Assembly (NCBI GenBank): GCA_023416855.1
Contig: JAEZGU010000046.1
Span: forward strand, 1-10,112
DNA from: Bacillota bacterium
GTDB lineage: Bacteria > Bacillota > Clostridia > Tissierellales > Sedimentibacteraceae
Direction: 5' to 3'
Length of the DNA stretch: 10,112 bases
The position numbers were made by a program, and so were the translations under genes. The first letter of the stretch is position 1. Each line of letters opens with the position of its first letter. Of this stretch, positions 1 through 5,677 are shown in pieces. The notes below the pieces were generated by a model, which saw only the letters and a program-made list of their open reading frames with translations, made no database searches and was not told the origin of the DNA.

Positions 1-1650
1 GCTGCCGATGAAGGAATGATGCCTCAGACTACGGAGCATTTAAATATATTAAATATGCTTGGAGTTAAAAAAGGAATAGTAGTTGTAACAAAATACGATT
101 TGATAGATCCAGAATGGCTTGAGCTTGTTAAAGAAGATATAAAAGAAGAATTAAAGGATACTTTCTTAGAAAATGAGCCAATAGTTGAAGTATCATCTAA
201 GACAGGCTTTGGTATAGATAAATTGATAGATGAAATAGTAAAGAAAACTGAATCGGAAATAGAAGAAAGAGATATTAATACTATACCAAGACTTCCAATA
301 GACAGAGTTTTTTCTATAACCGGTTTTGGAACTGTTATAACTGGAACTCTTATTTCAGGTTGTATAAAAAAAGGCGATGAAGTAGAAATATATCCCGTAA
401 ATAAAATATGTAAAATCAGAAACTTACAGGTTCATTCCAATGAAACTAATGAGGCTTTTGCAGGGCAAAGAACAGCAGTAAATTTATCCAATATTAAGAA
501 ATCAGAAATTTATAGAGGATGTGTAATTGCTCCAAAAAACTCCATGAAAAATACAATGATGCTAGATGTAAAATTAAGTTTACTTAAAAGCTCTAGGCGA
601 ATCGTTGAAAATCGTTCAAGATTACACCTTTATACCGGAACAAGTGAATTGCTTTGCAGGGTTGTGCTTTTGGATAGAGATGAATTGTCTCCGGGAGAAA
701 GTTGTTATGCTCAGCTTAGGTTGGAGGAAGAAATTGCAGTTAGAAGGAAGGACAAATTTATTGTTAGATTTTATTCGCCCATGGAAACAATTGGAGGCGG
801 TGAAATTATCGAACCTGTACCTTTAAAAAAGAAAAGATTTGACGATTTATTAATTGAAGAGCTAAAAGTAAAAGAAATAGGAAGCAGTAGTGATGTTATA
901 GAAAAAATTATTTTTGAAAATTCAAAAAGTGTACCTTCAATTAATGAAATAGCCAAGTTAACTGCATTGACAGAAGAAGAAATAAAAATAAGTGTTGATA
1001 TACTTGAAGAAGAAGAGAAAATAACTGTTTTCAACTATAAAAACGATAAATTTTTATGGCATAAAGATTATGAAAGAAAAATTGAAGACAATATAGAAAA
1101 ATATTTATTTAATTATCATGAAACAAAAAAATACTCAAAAGGTGTTAAAAAGTCAGAAATAAAAAGTAGATTTTTACCGACTGTAAAACAAACTGTATTT
1201 GATTTAATAATACAGACATTTGAACACATGGAAAAAATTAAAACAGAAGGCGAATATGTATCTCTAAGATATTTTGAAATTCAATATGATGATGAATTTC
1301 AAAAAATTGAACAATTAATTATAAAAATTTTAAATGACGCTAAATTTGAGTTTGTTAAATTGGATGATCTTGTAGAAAAAATTAATAACAACAAATCAGA
1401 AGAAATAATATCTTTAATGATTGATGAAAAGAAGTTGGTCAAAATTGGTGAAATTGGAATAACCACCTATGAAATATACAATGATGCTAAAATGAAATTA
1501 GTTGAATTTATTAAAAAAAATACAAAAACTTCTGCAGCACAATATAGGGATTTTCTTAATACGAGCCGTAAAAATGCCATAGGTTTACTTGAGCATTTTG
1601 ACAGTGTAAAATTCACCAAAAGAGTTGAAAACGACAGAATACTATATTGA
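1..1650 (+). CDS. selB: Selenocysteine-specific elongation factor SelB (5' partial)
   Basis: SelB is the cytoplasmic GTPase that delivers Sec-tRNA-Sec to ribosomes paused at UGA codons followed by a SECIS hairpin. The reading frame is open from base 1. The visible 549 residues begin inside the G domain, just after the G3 region (AADEGMMPQTTEHLNIL), so the P-loop and switch I, roughly 85 residues, lie outside the window. G4 is TKYD (residues 30-33) and G5 is SSKTG (65-69). Domain II starts near residue 96 (RLPIDRVFSITGFGTVITG), and the EF-Tu-like part ends near GGGEIIEPVPL (265-275). The rest (about 280-549) is the charged, helical region expected for the four winged-helix repeats that bind SECIS RNA; the last repeat (TSRKNAIGLLEHFD, 521-534) is well kept. 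It ends in TGA, the only TGA stop among the complete genes here. The tRNA-Sec gene 825 bp downstream supports the call. Confidence is high. Confidence 0.96.
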   Translation, partial: AADEGMMPQTTEHLNILNMLGVKKGIVVVTKYDLIDPEWLELVKEDIKEELKDTFLENEPIVEVSSKTGFGIDKLIDEIVKKTESEIEERDINTIPRLPIDRVFSITGFGTVITGTLISGCIKKGDEVEIYPVNKICKIRNLQVHSNETNEAFAGQRTAVNLSNIKKSEIYRGCVIAPKNSMKNTMMLDVKLSLLKSSRRIVENRSRLHLYTGTSELLCRVVLLDRDELSPGESCYAQLRLEEEIAVRRKDKFIVRFYSPMETIGGGEIIEPVPLKKKRFDDLLIEELKVKEIGSSSDVIEKIIFENSKSVPSINEIAKLTALTEEEIKISVDILEEEEKITVFNYKNDKFLWHKDYERKIEDNIEKYLFNYHETKKYSKGVKKSEIKSRFLPTVKQTVFDLIIQTFEHMEKIKTEGEYVSLRYFEIQYDDEFQKIEQLIIKILNDAKFEFVKLDDLVEKINNNKSEEIISLMIDEKKLVKIGEIGITTYEIYNDAKMKLVEFIKKNTKTSAAQYRDFLNTSRKNAIGLLEHFDSVKFTKRVENDRILY

Positions 1651-1662
1651 CTAATATTTAAC

Positions 1663-1691
1663 TTGACTTTTTTTCCAATTCAATGTAAGAT
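1663..1691 (+). promoter_or_regulatory. SigA-type promoter of the response regulator gene
   Basis: A -35 TTGACT (1663-1668) and a -10 TAAGAT (1686-1691) are separated by 17 bases, close to the vegetative consensus. Transcription would start near 1698, giving a leader of about 42 bases before the ATG at 1740. Its position just after the selB stop suggests the regulator is expressed independently of selB. Confidence 0.65.
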
Positions 1692-1692
1692 T

Positions 1693-1708
1693 AATTAAAA
1701 GTTTAATT
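1693..1708 (+). promoter_or_regulatory. Inverted repeat at the response-regulator transcription start
   Basis: AATTAAA, two bases, then TTTAATT form a perfect 7-bp inverted repeat directly after the -10 box, followed by a T run to 1710. As RNA this is a very weak AT-only hairpin and would be a poor terminator. As DNA its position over the expected start site would suit a repressor or autoregulatory site. Chance occurrence in AT-rich DNA is a real alternative. Confidence 0.25.
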
Positions 1709-1739
1709 TTTGTAACAAACAAATTAAGGAGCGTAACAA

Positions 1740-2426
1740 ATGAAGATACTTATTGTTGATGATGAACTATTGTTGATTAAAGGTCTTAAAAATAGCTTCG
1801 AGCAAGATAGCTATGAAGTTGATTTAGCTCTTGAGGGCAATGAGGCATTAAGAAAAGTGTCACTAAATGATTATGACATTATTTTATTGGACCTTATTTT
1901 ACCTGATTTGGACGGGCTTGAGGTTTGTCAGAAAATAAGAGAAATATCTAACGTTCCTTTATTGATTCTAACCGCTAATAACGAGGATATGAACAAAATA
2001 TTAAGCTTGGAATATGGCGCAGATGATTATGTTACAAAACCTTTTAATATATTAGAGTTGAAAGCAAGAATAAAGGCAATTCTTCGAAGAACGAAGGGGA
2101 TCAGTCAAAAACCAAATGAGCAGACAGTAATAGTTGATGATTTTGTTATAAATGCTTTAGGTAGAAAAGTAAGTTTGCAAGGACAAGAAATAAATTTAAC
2201 TGCTAAGGAGTTTGATTTATTATTACTTCTTGCAACAAATCCCGGTAAGGTATATTCAAGAGAAGAGCTTTTAGAAATTATATGGGGATATGAATATTTT
2301 GGTGATTTAAGAACAGTTGATGTTCATGTCAGAAGATTAAGAGAGAAAATAGAAAATAAGGGTAAAAATTACGAATATATCTTGACTAAATGGGGCGTTG
2401 GATACTATTTCAGAAATATTCATTAG
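1740..2426 (+). CDS. OmpR/PhoB-family response regulator (orphan)
   Basis: This is a two-component transcription factor of 228 residues, the normal length for the family. The N-terminal receiver domain (about 1-118) has the acidic pair D7/D8, the phospho-acceptor D51 in LLDLILPDLDG, T78 and the lysine K100 in TKPF, so it should be phosphorylatable. The C-terminal winged helix (about 128-226) shows the typical LTAKEFDLLLLLATNPGKVYSREEL stretch in short form (LTAKEFDLL, SREELLEIIWG), the recognition-helix part RTVDVHVRRLREKI and the wing KWGVGYYF. A GGAG ribosome site at 1728-1731 lies 8 bases before the ATG. No histidine kinase gene is next to it: selB is upstream and tRNA-Sec downstream. The partner kinase and target genes therefore cannot be read from this window. 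A strong own promoter precedes it. Confidence 0.95.
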   Translation: MKILIVDDELLLIKGLKNSFEQDSYEVDLALEGNEALRKVSLNDYDIILLDLILPDLDGLEVCQKIREISNVPLLILTANNEDMNKILSLEYGADDYVTKPFNILELKARIKAILRRTKGISQKPNEQTVIVDDFVINALGRKVSLQGQEINLTAKEFDLLLLLATNPGKVYSREELLEIIWGYEYFGDLRTVDVHVRRLREKIENKGKNYEYILTKWGVGYYFRNIH

Positions 2427-2431
2427 CAAAA

Positions 2432-2465
2432 TTGGCTTGAATTTATTTATCTACTATGTTATCAT
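2432..2465 (+). promoter_or_regulatory. Promoter of the tRNA-Sec/UspA/DUF1232 transcript
   Basis: Two overlapping candidates exist. TTGAAT (2437-2442) with 17 bases to TATCAT (2460-2465) has the better -10 and would start near 2472, leaving about 3 bases of 5' leader. TTGGCT (2432-2437) with 17 bases to TATGTT (2455-2460) would start near 2467. Either one places the start just before the mature tRNA 5' end at 2475. I see no terminator between the response regulator stop (2426) and this site, so read-through is also possible. Confidence 0.5.
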
Positions 2466-2474
2466 AAACTCGAT

Positions 2475-2572
2475 GGGGATAGATAGGTGCTGGTGTGCCT
2501 CCTGGTCTTCAAAATCAGTTGCGGGGCGTTTGTAGCGTCCTGGGTGGGTTCAATTCCCACATATTCCCGCCA
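2475..2572 (+). tRNA. selC: tRNA-Sec (anticodon UCA)
   Basis: This is the selenocysteine tRNA that reads UGA. It is 98 nt with an encoded CCA (2570-2572) and discriminator G2569. The acceptor strands are 2475-2482 and 2561-2568; seven pairs form and the eighth is a G-A mismatch. The D arm is a 6-bp stem (2485-2490 with 2495-2500) around a 4-base loop, a hallmark of Sec tRNA. The anticodon stem is 2502-2506 with 2514-2518, and the loop CTTCAAA holds TCA at 2509-2511. A long variable arm follows (about 2522-2540; GGGCG pairs with CGTCC). The T stem is GTGGG/CCCAC (2544-2548, 2556-2560) with loop TTCAATT. The T stem plus eight-base acceptor strands match the bacterial 8/5 layout. Together with selB nearby the identity is very secure. 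Confidence 0.96.
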
Positions 2573-2575
2573 TTT

Positions 2576-2583
2576 AAGGAGAG
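2576..2583 (+). promoter_or_regulatory. Ribosome binding site fixing the UspA-like start
   Basis: AAGGAGAG lies 5 bases before the ATG at 2589 and only 3 bases after the tRNA CCA end. It decides the start: the same reading frame stays open upstream into the tRNA gene to 2487, but that extension would translate tRNA sequence and has no ribosome site of its own. Confidence 0.8.
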
Positions 2584-2588
2584 ATGTG

Positions 2589-2957
2589 ATGCATAAAAAT
2601 GTAATGGTATGTGTTACGCAGCAGAAAACTTGCGAGAAACTCATAGATCAAGGTGTTAAATTAACAAGAGAACAGGGTGATAACCTGTATGTAATACATG
2701 TGGTTAATGAAAATGATATGCTATTAAATAATTTCAGCGATGGAGAAGCATTGGAGTATCTATTTAAGATAACAAAAAATGTAGGAGCTGAGTTGGTGAT
2801 TAAAAGATCTAAAGATGTGATTAAATCTTTAATAGATTATGCTGAAGAAATGAAAATAACTCATGTTGTACTTGGAAGTTCAAGAGAAAAGGATCCTTCG
2901 AATAATTTTGTTACAAAATTAAAAAAGGCACTTCCTGACAGGGAGTTTGTTTTATAA
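2589..2957 (+). CDS. Small UspA-like (universal stress protein fold) protein
   Basis: The protein has 122 residues. The order of segments fits the Usp alpha/beta fold: strand 1 KNVMVCVTQQ (3-12), a helix with TREQG (26-30), strand 2 NLYVIHVV (32-39), the helix around EALEYLFKITKNVG (53-66), strand 3 AELVIKRS (67-74), helix VIKSLIDYAEEMK (77-89) and strand 4 ITHVVLGSSRE (90-100). This resembles the Usp domain of KdpD and short clostridial Usp proteins. The usual ATP-binding signature G-x2-G-x9-G-S/T is degenerate: GSS at 96-98 remains but later glycines do not, so nucleotide binding is uncertain. Two cysteines (C8, C15) flank strand 1. The gene starts right after tRNA-Sec and is followed three bases later by the DUF1232 gene, so all three appear co-transcribed. 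The physiological role is not known; the Usp fold call is fairly secure. Confidence 0.85.
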   Translation: MHKNVMVCVTQQKTCEKLIDQGVKLTREQGDNLYVIHVVNENDMLLNNFSDGEALEYLFKITKNVGAELVIKRSKDVIKSLIDYAEEMKITHVVLGSSREKDPSNNFVTKLKKALPDREFVL

Positions 2958-2960
2958 CAA

Positions 2961-3251
2961 ATGTATAAACTACTTTTAATATTTAAATTTCTTTTTGATA
3001 AAAAAATTCCACTGAGGGAAAAATGGTGGATTATAATACCTACCATTTATATTTTGAGCCCGGTAGACTTAATACCTATGCCAATTTTAGGCTTTAGTAT
3101 ACTGGATGATTTGTTGATGTTCATATATCTTATGACTGTGGTAACAGAAAAAACTAATAAATATTATGGTAACAAAGAGAAAGATTTTAAAAATAAAGAT
3201 TTTATTGAAAATGTAGAATATAAAATTGACGAAGATGAGGATTTAAAATAA
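2961..3251 (+). CDS. DUF1232 (YkvA-like) small membrane protein
   Basis: The 96-residue protein carries the DUF1232 core: YILSPVDLIP (30-39), then a short turn MPILGFSILDD (40-50), matching the family pattern SPVDLIP-x-G-x-DD. The hydrophobic parts are about 23-45 and 51-61, and the C-terminus is a charged cytoplasmic-type tail (63-96). The function of this family is not established. The ATG is three bases after the TAA of the UspA-like gene, with no strong ribosome site at the usual distance (AGGGAG lies about 15 bases upstream), so translation is probably coupled to the gene before. The stop codon (3249-3251) falls inside the hairpin of the terminator that ends this transcript. Confidence 0.88.
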   Translation: MYKLLLIFKFLFDKKIPLREKWWIIIPTIYILSPVDLIPMPILGFSILDDLLMFIYLMTVVTEKTNKYYGNKEKDFKNKDFIENVEYKIDEDEDLK

Positions 3252-3264
3252 TCCTCATTTTTTT
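3235..3264 (+). terminator. Intrinsic terminator of the tRNA-Sec/UspA/DUF1232 unit
   Basis: ATGAGGATT (3235-3243) pairs perfectly with AATCCTCAT (3250-3258) around a 6-base loop, followed by a run of T to 3264. The stem overlaps the last codons and the stop of the DUF1232 gene, a compact arrangement. Confidence 0.85.
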
Positions 3265-3397
3265 ATTCTAACGACAAAGTGCAAACAAGCATAATGCATT
3301 ACATTGCGAATTATATACCAATAATAGTAAATATATCTTTATTTTTGTCGAAATAATTGTTAATATAGGAGTAGGTTAAAAATTATTGAAGATTACT
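3265..3397 (+). other. Intergenic region before the membrane pseudokinase gene
   Basis: This AT-rich gap should hold the promoter of the 3410 gene because a terminator closes the previous unit. I could not choose a convincing -35/-10 pair: several AT-rich hexamers (around 3312-3317 and 3322-3333) compete. The clearest element is a Spo0A-box-like TGTCGAA at 3346-3352. Nothing in it looks like a gene. Confidence 0.5.
3344..3353 (+). promoter_or_regulatory. Candidate Spo0A box (TTTGTCGAAA)
   Basis: TTTGTCGAAA contains TGTCGAA, an exact match to the core of the 0A box bound by the sporulation regulator Spo0A in Bacillota. It lies about 57 bases before the start codon at 3410. A weaker reverse-strand relative (TGTCGTT, from ACGACA near 3271-3277) is about 70 bases upstream. 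One 7-base match is weak evidence on its own, so this is a suggestion that the downstream gene may be Spo0A-controlled. Confidence 0.3.
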
Positions 3398-3406
3398 GAG
3401 GAGGTG
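3398..3406 (+). promoter_or_regulatory. Strong ribosome binding site deciding the start at 3410
   Basis: GAGGAGGTG is a near-perfect match to the 16S rRNA tail and ends 3 bases before ATG 3410 (core AGGAGG ends 5 bases before it). An in-frame TTG at 3386 would place this site inside the coding region and has no comparable site, so 3410 is preferred. Confidence 0.85.
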
Positions 3407-3409
3407 CCC

Positions 3410-4891
3410 ATGAACAATAACTATAAGATTATTCGCACTATATTTGAAAATGTATTCCAAAGAGTCTTGGAATGTAAAGATAATGAAACAGGTGATATTT
3501 TTTACAGCAATATTATTACTAGTCCAAAAGTTATAAATCTCATTAATATACCTGAGTTAAAGTTTTTGTCATCCAATATTATAGAGGCTTATAATACAGA
3601 TGATCGAATATATATTTTTACAAAGCCATTAAACTTAATGTACAAAGGATTGAAGGAATGTACTACTGAAAATCTAACATTAAAACAGCAGTTTTGTTTA
3701 TCTGAAAAAGCAATCTTACTTGCTCAAAACATATATAACATGACAGATGTTGTGCAACAAAAAATTCTTGATTTAGATAGAATTTATGTAGATCCTGATA
3801 ACAACTTGCATGTGGACTTAAATTTGATTTTTGAGCAAGAATATGACATTGCAGACAATGAAACCTTTAAGAGATTAGGAAACATACTTCATTTTATATT
3901 TTCAGGAACGGAAATAATTGATTATAACATTTCTGACACTATACCTCCGGATGTTCTTAAAATTATAGTTAGATGCTTAACAAAGGAATATGTATTTCCT
4001 AAAGATGTTTTGGATGAGCTTAAGCAATCGCCAATTTATGGAATGATATTTAGTTCTGAAAATATGAAAGAATCATTTATTTACAATAAAAATGATATTG
4101 AGCAGGAAATTGTATCAGAAACAGACAATAATATAGAGCCTAATTCTATTCAAGAAGATGATTCAGTATTAAATATATATTTGAACGGAGAAAACAATCA
4201 AGTAAAAAAACCAATTGAAAAAAATAAATTATTTTTTTCAAAGAAAGATATAATGCGAATGGCTATCTCGTTGTTGATTGTGGTTATTGTTTTATTAACA
4301 GGAAATAAAATAATCAAAATGCTTAATGATAAAGAAACTATCAGCAATGATCCTAACAATCAAACAGAAAACAATAATCCTTTAAAACCGAAACCTGAGG
4401 ATGCAGAATCGGAAACTGATGACAAACCACCTGTTACTGAGATATCCGATTCAACAGAAGTTTATTTTAATGACAAACTTTTAGAAAATATTAATTATAG
4501 TGGCGCTAAAGCAGAAATTGACAGCGACATATACTTGGAAGGCAAAAGCTCTTTGTTAGTTAAAAACGAGGGTGAGGGTAAAATAAAAAGTTTATTTGCC
4601 GTTGTTGATTTTACTGATGATAAATTTAGTTATATGTTAAAGCAACAAATTGGAATAGCAGCTAAAGTGAAATCTGAAAAAGATGTAAGTACTTCGATAG
4701 TATTAGAAGCATATAAAAATGGTGTTTTAGCATCTAATTTTCATACAAAATTGGAAGTATTTAATGACATGTGGTCACCACTTACTGTACCTATAAATGT
4801 TACTAATGCCGATTATCTAAATATTTATATTGAATATGAAGGTCAGAATAAGGTTTGGATTGATTCTATTTATATTGATGTAATAAAATAA
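3410..4891 (+). CDS. Membrane-anchored pseudokinase with extracellular beta-sandwich domain
   Basis: The protein has 493 residues and no named family that I recognise with certainty. Residues 5-205 follow the Ser/Thr kinase fold: YKIIRTIFEN-VFQRVLECKD-TGDI resembles the N-lobe, RIYIFTKPL (66-73) the hinge strand, KILDLDRIYVDPDNNLHVDLN (118-138, read in pieces) the catalytic-loop to DFG stretch, FKRLGNILHFIFSG (153-166) helix F, and PPDVLKIIVRCLTKE (179-193) the late C-lobe. The catalytic residues are gone: no glycine loop, asparagine N34 where the VAIK lysine should be, no HRD, and DLN in place of DFG. Hence pseudokinase. A single membrane helix spans about 284-298. Then come an acidic, proline- and asparagine-rich linker (about 307-345) and a mostly beta C-terminal domain (346-493) that resembles galactose-binding/CBM4_9 sandwiches (LEGKSSLLVKNEGEG, WIDSIYIDVI). 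The predicted topology is N-inside, C-outside. The ABC exporter operon starts 84 bp downstream. The fold calls are inference from pattern, so moderately sure. Confidence 0.7.
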   Translation: MNNNYKIIRTIFENVFQRVLECKDNETGDIFYSNIITSPKVINLINIPELKFLSSNIIEAYNTDDRIYIFTKPLNLMYKGLKECTTENLTLKQQFCLSEKAILLAQNIYNMTDVVQQKILDLDRIYVDPDNNLHVDLNLIFEQEYDIADNETFKRLGNILHFIFSGTEIIDYNISDTIPPDVLKIIVRCLTKEYVFPKDVLDELKQSPIYGMIFSSENMKESFIYNKNDIEQEIVSETDNNIEPNSIQEDDSVLNIYLNGENNQVKKPIEKNKLFFSKKDIMRMAISLLIVVIVLLTGNKIIKMLNDKETISNDPNNQTENNNPLKPKPEDAESETDDKPPVTEISDSTEVYFNDKLLENINYSGAKAEIDSDIYLEGKSSLLVKNEGEGKIKSLFAVVDFTDDKFSYMLKQQIGIAAKVKSEKDVSTSIVLEAYKNGVLASNFHTKLEVFNDMWSPLTVPINVTNADYLNIYIEYEGQNKVWIDSIYIDVIK

Positions 4892-4899
4892 TTTTATTA
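4881..4899 (+). promoter_or_regulatory. 19-bp perfect AT palindrome at the pseudokinase stop
   Basis: TAATAAAAT, one A, then ATTTTATTA is a perfect palindrome covering the last codons and stop of the pseudokinase gene. It ends two bases before a consensus TATAAT (4901-4906). There is no G or C in the stem, so it would be a weak hairpin; an operator next to the -10 is an alternative reading. Confidence 0.3.
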
Positions 4900-4900
4900 A

Positions 4901-4906
4901 TATAAT
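4901..4906 (+). promoter_or_regulatory. Possible -10 box upstream of the ABC exporter operon
   Basis: TATAAT is an exact -10 hexamer 70 bases before the ATPase start. The best -35, TTGATG (4875-4880), is 20 bases away, which is too far for a normal SigA promoter. A second -10-like TAGAAT occurs at 4950-4955, also without a good -35. The operon may have its own weak or activated promoter or may be read from the pseudokinase gene. Confidence 0.3.
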
Positions 4907-4975
4907 GGGAACTTTTTAGTAGATATTCACGTCTTATTATGATGACTGATAGAATAGCCCTAAGCGAGGTGGAAT

Positions 4976-5677
4976 ATGGATATAATAAAGATGGGGAATG
5001 TCTCCAAGCTGTATAAATCAGGTCAAATACAAGTTGAAGCATTAAAAAATATATCTTTTTCAATAAAAGAAAAGGAATTTGTTTCTATTATGGGACCTTC
5101 TGGTTCAGGAAAATCTACACTTCTAAATGTAATTGGATGCTTGGATCAAGCTTCAAGCGGTAGTTATGAATTATCTGGTAATGTAGTAGATAAATTGAGT
5201 GATTCAAAAATGTCAGAAATAAGAAATCTTTTTATAGGATTTGTTTTTCAGAATTTTCATTTGTTGCCAAGAGCTAATGCAATAAAAAACGTTGAAATTC
5301 CACTTATTTATAGAGGAATGAACGGGAAGATGAGAAAAGAATTAGCCGAAGAAGCATTGGAAATGGTTGGGCTTAAAGATAGAATGCATCATTTACCATC
5401 ACAGCTTTCCGGAGGACAGCAGCAAAGAGTAGCAATAGCAAGAGCTATTGTGGGTAAGCCATCAATTATTTTGGCAGATGAGCCAACCGGAGCATTAGAT
5501 ACAAAGACCGGCGATTTAATTATGGAATTATTTATAGAACTTAATAAAAAACAATCTATGACAATTGTTCAAGTTACACACGAGGAAGAAATCGCCGAGT
5601 ACGGAAGCAGAATAATAAGATTAGTCGATGGAGAAATAGTTTCTGATGAAAGCAGTGGAGGTATTTTAAATGTATAA
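4976..5677 (+). CDS. ABC transporter ATPase, MacB/LolD/YknY type
   Basis: This is the 233-residue nucleotide-binding subunit of a MacAB-type exporter, driving the permease encoded two genes on. All motifs are present: Walker A GPSGSGKST (about 39-47), Q-loop FVFQNFHLLPRA, signature LSGGQQQRVAIARAI, Walker B IILADEPTGALD, and the H-loop histidine in VTHEEEIAEY. Hence it should be catalytically competent. The length and the sequence around the signature are typical of the LolD/MacB/FtsE class. The ribosome site GAGGTG (4966-4971) precedes the ATG by 4 bases; a later in-frame ATG at 4991 lacks one. Its 3' end overlaps the next gene by 8 bases, a sign of translational coupling. The substrate cannot be read from the ATPase. 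Confidence 0.97.
   Translation: MDIIKMGNVSKLYKSGQIQVEALKNISFSIKEKEFVSIMGPSGSGKSTLLNVIGCLDQASSGSYELSGNVVDKLSDSKMSEIRNLFIGFVFQNFHLLPRANAIKNVEIPLIYRGMNGKMRKELAEEALEMVGLKDRMHHLPSQLSGGQQQRVAIARAIVGKPSIILADEPTGALDTKTGDLIMELFIELNKKQSMTIVQVTHEEEIAEYGSRIIRLVDGEIVSDESSGGILNV
5657..5662 (+). promoter_or_regulatory. Ribosome binding site inside the ATPase gene for the fusion protein
   Basis: GGAGGT lies within the last ATPase codons, 7 bases before ATG 5670. This supports 5670 as the start and an 8-base overlap with the ATPase gene. Confidence 0.8.

Noticed and set aside
605..826. Second forward open frame within selB
   Set aside because: It overlaps the conserved domain III of SelB in another frame and shows no recognisable protein features.
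771..1034. Reverse-strand open frame inside selB
   Set aside because: It is low-complexity Ser/Ile/Phe-rich translation antisense to a strongly conserved gene, with no ribosome site.
1648..1698. Selenocysteine read-through of the selB TGA stop
   Set aside because: No SECIS-like hairpin follows in the AT-rich downstream bases, the extension would be only about 15 codons, and the conserved SelB C-terminus already ends at RILY.
2411..2442. Possible terminator between the response regulator and tRNA-Sec
   Set aside because: Only a 5-bp ATTCA/TGAAT pairing with a long loop is present and there is no T run after it.
2487..2588. In-frame N-terminal extension of the UspA-like gene starting inside the tRNA gene
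   Set aside because: It would translate the tRNA-Sec body; the real ribosome site AAGGAGAG sits at 2576-2583 and the Usp fold begins at 2589.
4924..4956. Hairpin in the leader of the ATPase gene (TATTC/GAATA)
   Set aside because: Five AT-rich pairs with a loop over 20 bases are not a credible riboswitch or attenuator.
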